From Cylindrotheca closterium (taxonomy: Eukaryota > Bacillariophyta > Bacillariophyceae > Bacillariales > Bacillariaceae): a DNA stretch of 64,000 nt. Position 1 is the stretch's first letter. The number at the start of each line of letters is the position of its first letter. Positions 60,307 to 64,000 of the stretch are shown piece after piece. The stretch lies in the NCBI GenBank assembly GCA_933822405.4, contig CAKOGP040001725.1, forward strand, positions 351,006-415,005, given 5' to 3'. The position numbers were made by a program, and so were the translations under genes. Below the pieces are notes generated by a model. It made no database searches and was not told the origin of the DNA. It worked only from the letters and a program-made list of their open reading frames with translations.

Positions 60307-63053
60307 ATGCTTCATCAGATAAAGAGCGAAAGATGTTGGCTGCTGCTGGTAGTCCTATCCACAGTCATGCGCGCATCCTTTGTATCCTCACAAGCCATGT
60401 GCCCGATCATCGAAGATCGATACGCTCACACTCGTCTGAAGAGCCATGATCCAAACGGTCCTGATTTCAAAGAAGTCAGTGGATTGGCAATCTCGCCGAC
60501 ACAAACTCACAATGGTCGTCCCATATTCTTTGCAATTAGTGATGGAGGCGGCGATTCCCGTATTGGAATCTTTGATTCCGAAGATGGACGACGACTTAGA
60601 ACATTGAGAGTTGACAGAGGTTTCTTTCGAAACGCCGATTGGGAATCACTGACGATTGGATCCTGTGGAAAGTCAGGCGAGGGGGATACTTGCCTGTACG
60701 TTATGGACGCTGGTGATAACCAAGCTAGACAGAACAATGGTAACAGAGGACGAGGCGACTATCGCATACTGAAAATTCGCGAACCTCGATGGACAGATTA
60801 CAACGACAACGACTACATTTCAAAAAATCGAATGTCGAGAATGGACTTTGACTACCGTCATCACTCTTCACCGACTAACTACGCAGATTGTGAAGCCATG
60901 TTTGTGGATCACAAAGGATGGGGCAGTGGCGAATCCAAAGGAGGTGCGTGTCAGACGAATAATATCAAAACACCTGTCGTTGCGTCGTTTCTAACTCTTT
61001 CTTTCTTGATTCATTTCATTTCATTTCGACAGACATTTATTTGGCTACCAAATGGGACAAGGGAAATGAAATATCCAAGAACCGACTCTTTCAGTTACCT
61101 GCTTCTGCCTGGTCAAGTGGCTACGACGGTGCCGTTCACCGGTATTCGGTCAAGTCTGTCGGCAATTACGACTACAATAGATACCAACAGAATGGAGGTA
61201 TCCATTTTATGAAGACAACATGGTCATCGGCAGAAATGAGCTTTGATGGAACCATGATTGCCTTGGGCAACTTGCAAAAATCCTACGTCTTTTTGCGATG
61301 CCCAGGCACCTCTGTGGCCGATGCCATTGCCAATCCCCATGCCAACGCCAAGCCTTGTGTGGAATGGTCACATCCAGCGACTGGACAAGTGGAAACCTTG
61401 GCATGGACACCCGATCGTCGGTATACTTTGGATATTCCAGAAGGTGACTCACCAAAAATGGGTTGGACCAAGCTGCGATTTGACCGAAATAGGTCGAGCA
61501 AAGTTTGTCCTGGACCACCTCCACCACCCACCCGACCTCCAACTCGAAGACCTACTCCTCAACCGACTCGAAATCCTACTCCTCGGCCGACGCCTCGGCC
61601 GACACCCAATCCAACTGGACTGCCATCAATCAGTCCGACAAAAGCACCCACCACGACACCAAGCTTGAGTCCAACTCGACTGCCATCAATCAGTCCGTCA
61701 GAAGTACCCTCTCTGACGCCGAGCATGAGCCCAAGTCTGAGTTCCAGCCCGACATCTTGTGATGGACACATTTTTGAACTGATACTGCAAACTGATGACC
61801 AGGCAGCAACCACTCAGTGGAAAGTGTACAATGGTGTTGAAGAATTGGTGGGTGAAGGTGGCGGCTACTCCAACCGTGCCACCATTTTTTACTCCCAATG
61901 TCTCGAACCTGGATTGCATTCCTTTGAAATTTCCAACGAAATGGTCGACGGAGTTCCAGGATTGTACCAAATCTGGTATGACAAGATTCTCATGTACGAT
62001 TCCCAAGGCCAATCTGGAAGCTACAAGGAAATTTTTTTTGCTTACGAATTTGACGACCAGTCCTGGGTGCCCAAGACACCCACTCCAACTCAAGCTCCTA
62101 CGCTAACTACCGAAAATGAAATCTTTGGAGTCTCCTGTGGAGGCATTTGTCCTGGCAGCTTTAGTCAGGTCGCCAATGCCCAACAAGTTGTTTCCCTTGG
62201 CAGAAATGCTGGCACGGAATACTTTTGTGGCAGTCTCGACAAGCGATACCAGCAGCTCTTTTCCACTCCTGATGCATGCGAAGCTCTTCAAGTATCGGCG
62301 CAACGAGCCGGATGTGAGTGCGAAGTAGTTGGTCAAGTGACCAACAGTGCCACGGCAGGACAACAAGCCAGCAGGGAAGCCGAGAATGAATCCCAATCAT
62401 TGGAAATCCAATGGGGATTGATTCTTGGGATAATCGCTGCTGTATGTTGTCTTGGAACGTGCTGCTTCAAGTACACTGGAAGGCGCCGTAACTCGGAAGA
62501 ATCCGACAACCTCAAGGGTGATGCCAACGAAAAGGCCCGCGATGTGGAATCTGTGGACGAAACCGGACGCATCTCCATCAGTGACGATTCCACTACAAAT
62601 TCGGCATCGGATGAATCTGGTGAAATGAGCGACATCAACGATAAGAGCCTACCACTGCCTCTTCAAAGAGTAAAGTCCGCCTTTGCTGTTGTTCAAAACC
62701 ATGGTCACCAGTTGCTTCCTCTGCGAAGAGTCAAGACCGCCATGGATTCTTCTGTCGTTCACGAGAACGATGGCCAAAGATTGCTACCCGTTCGAAGAGT
62801 CCAGTCTTCCATGGAGCATCGATTTGTGCAATCTTGGCAATTGGCCATGCCCGAAGGGAACACTGAGCACAGTGAAGAAGGCTTTGAAGTCTGCTCCGAC
62901 GATCAATGTGCCAAGGGCAAAATGTTGGACTTGAATTCGCCATCATCTGTCGATGACTCTTTGGAATCCCTGGAGCTACCAAAATTCGATCGTAGCTTCG
63001 AATCGAATCGATCCAATTGCAGTGACGAATCTGCAACCATCATGTCTGCATGA
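60307..63053 (+). CDS. Type I membrane protein with propeller-like domain and Pro/Thr stalk
   Basis: Exons 60307-60943 and 61033-63053 join in phase 1 to 885 residues (89-nt intron, GTGCGT...CAG; the junction codon is Asp). ATG at 60307 gives a signal peptide (~1-31, ending Val-Ser-Ser-Gln-Ala). Residues ~50-390 resemble a beta-propeller: Ser-Gly-Leu-Ala-Ile-Ser, Ala-Asp-Trp-Glu-Ser-Leu-Thr, Tyr-Val-Met-Asp-Ala-Gly-Asp-Asn, Asp-Cys-Glu-Ala-Met. A Pro/Thr then Pro/Ser stalk follows (~405-480), with a second extracellular domain (~485-680). One membrane helix (~698-718) precedes a cytoplasmic tail with three repeats of Leu-Pro-Leu/Val-Arg-Arg-Val type. Likely a surface receptor or adhesion protein. 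The stalk resembles that of the 21865-32921 cluster, but the domains are unrelated. Confidence 0.75.
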
Positions 63054-63345
63054 GAACCTTGCTTGATACTTGGTGCTGCCGATGATATGCAACGATACCA
63101 GCAGCTATGCTCACAGACAAGTCCGCACGATTTAGAATAGAGCGGCGAGCTACACACTTGTACATTTATATAGACATAGACGTATTATAAAGAATGCACT
63201 AGATCATTACTACACACGAATTTGTAAACTTTTTTCCTTCTTTGTAGTCTTCAAATATTTGAAGCCTAGATCCTTCGTTGCAACCCAATCGAAGTAGAAA
63301 AAGAAGAATCGATATCTGTGCATTATACCACGGTGCAAACTCTTA

Positions 63346-63975
63346 CTATCTCTTTCGTTCTCCCTTTATTGCTTTCTTACGTCTTTCTTCTTTGAGTTGT
63401 ACTTTGGATTGCTTCTGCTCCTTGGTCTTTTGCTGTTCTTCCTTCTTGGTTGTTGTCTTTTTGCTTCGTAGTTCTTGGGTACGTTCCACGTTGGCCGCGG
63501 CTGCCGCTTGTTTGTTGGTGACCACTCCAGCAACCTCTTCCTCTTCCTCATCTGGCATTTCATATCCGAAACGTTGCATGAGCGCCTTTTTTTGAGCATC
63601 GTCAACTTGTGATGACTTTGGAGCAGCCTGCTTTGGTTGTTGCTCGGCTTCTTTAATGGCAGCCTTGTTCTTTTCCGCGAGTTCTTGTTCTTTTTTCTGT
63701 GCTTCCAACTTTTTGGCATTCTTCTTTTCTTGATGAAATGTTTCATCTTGTTCAATTGCTTTCAGGACATCCTGGGAAAATGTTTCCCAAACACTATCCT
63801 CTAGCTCCTCCTCTTCACTCGAAGCCTTTAAGAGCTCCATCACATCTGGCAGCTCCTCTGCATCGCTTCCAACCACATAAGGACCGTAGGTTTCCGCATC
63901 TAAACCAAGTTCTATCAAACGTTCTTCTAGTAGTTTACACAGATTAGGCCTTTCTTCTTTGGTACTATCGTCCAT
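63346..63975 (-). CDS. CCDC43: CCDC43-like coiled-coil protein
   Basis: 209 residues, ATG at 63975. The N-terminal ~60 residues have a Leu-Glu-Glu-Arg-Leu-Ile-Glu-Leu-Gly-Leu-Asp helix followed by Tyr-Gly-Pro-Tyr-Val-Val-Gly, matching CCDC43's PWI-like start. A long Lys/Glu/Gln coiled coil fills ~85-130. Met-Gln-Arg-Phe-Gly-Tyr with an acidic run lies at ~135-150, and the end is Lys-Gly-Glu-Arg-Lys-Arg, close to the end of animal CCDC43. Its function is poorly known in any organism. It is convergent with the gene at 60307-63053. Confidence 0.7.
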   Translation of the reverse strand: MDDSTKEERPNLCKLLEERLIELGLDAETYGPYVVGSDAEELPDVMELLKASSEEEELEDSVWETFSQDVLKAIEQDETFHQEKKNAKKLEAQKKEQELAEKNKAAIKEAEQQPKQAAPKSSQVDDAQKKALMQRFGYEMPDEEEEEVAGVVTNKQAAAAANVERTQELRSKKTTTKKEEQQKTKEQKQSKVQLKEERRKKAIKGERKR

Positions 63976-64000
63976 GATGGATGCTGCAATAAGGGCAGTG

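Noticed and set aside
1..64000. CRISPR array, operon or bacterial ribosome-binding sites
   Set aside because: There are no regularly spaced identical short repeats with unique spacers, and the genes have GT-AG introns and separate flanks, so the DNA is eukaryotic nuclear.

Overview
The window is nuclear DNA of a photosynthetic stramenopile, most probably a pennate diatom. This is inferred from gene content: BspA-type leucine-rich repeat proteins, DUF6824 proteins, several membrane proteins with Pro/Ser/Thr stalks, a protein with a plastid-type presequence, and a Ty3/Gypsy retrotransposon. Genes lie on both strands, are mostly intronless or carry a few short GT-AG introns (66-118 nt, one of 250 nt), and are separated by 0.2-1.2 kb of AT-rich DNA. 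The species cannot be fixed from the sequence alone.

Layout. 1-2338 (-): 5' end of an LTR retrotransposon (LTR, gag, start of pol), cut by the window edge. 2593-8183 (-): two ionotropic-glutamate-receptor-like channel genes, one intronless and one with three introns, with a decayed copy of a 3' end between them. 8856-12632 (+): two tandem seven-helix receptors. 12742-14751 (-): two tandem ABM-domain membrane proteins. 15161-16582 (-): a plastid-targeted LON-domain protein. 16702-17875: duplicated non-coding DNA and a minisatellite. 17980-21205: a DUF2306-like membrane protein, a secreted methyltransferase-like protein and a rhodanese. 21865-32921 (+): four tandem paralogues, each with a cytoplasmic tail, one membrane helix, a Pro/Ser stalk and a Cys-rich beta-trefoil-like ectodomain. 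33032-47000: M17 aminopeptidase, BspA/ankyrin protein, tyrosine-recombinase-like ORF, family II pyrophosphatase, a low-complexity protein, a conserved protein with a GGG-x-F-x-N motif, and a bZIP factor. 47621-55217 (+): three tandem CRAL-TRIO + DUF6824 genes, with a complete but internally deleted LTR element (49756-50928) inserted between the first and second. 55458-63975: P-loop kinase, menin homologue, a large type I membrane protein with a Pro/Thr stalk, and a CCDC43-like protein.

The strongest theme is repeated local duplication. Channel, receptor, ABM, stalk/trefoil and CRAL-TRIO/DUF6824 genes all occur as tandem sets of two to four. The left third looks like a membrane-signalling neighbourhood, and the middle is a surface-protein cluster. 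Exon boundaries were assigned by reading frames, splice consensus and paralogue alignment by eye. No database search was run, so family names rest on recognised motifs.
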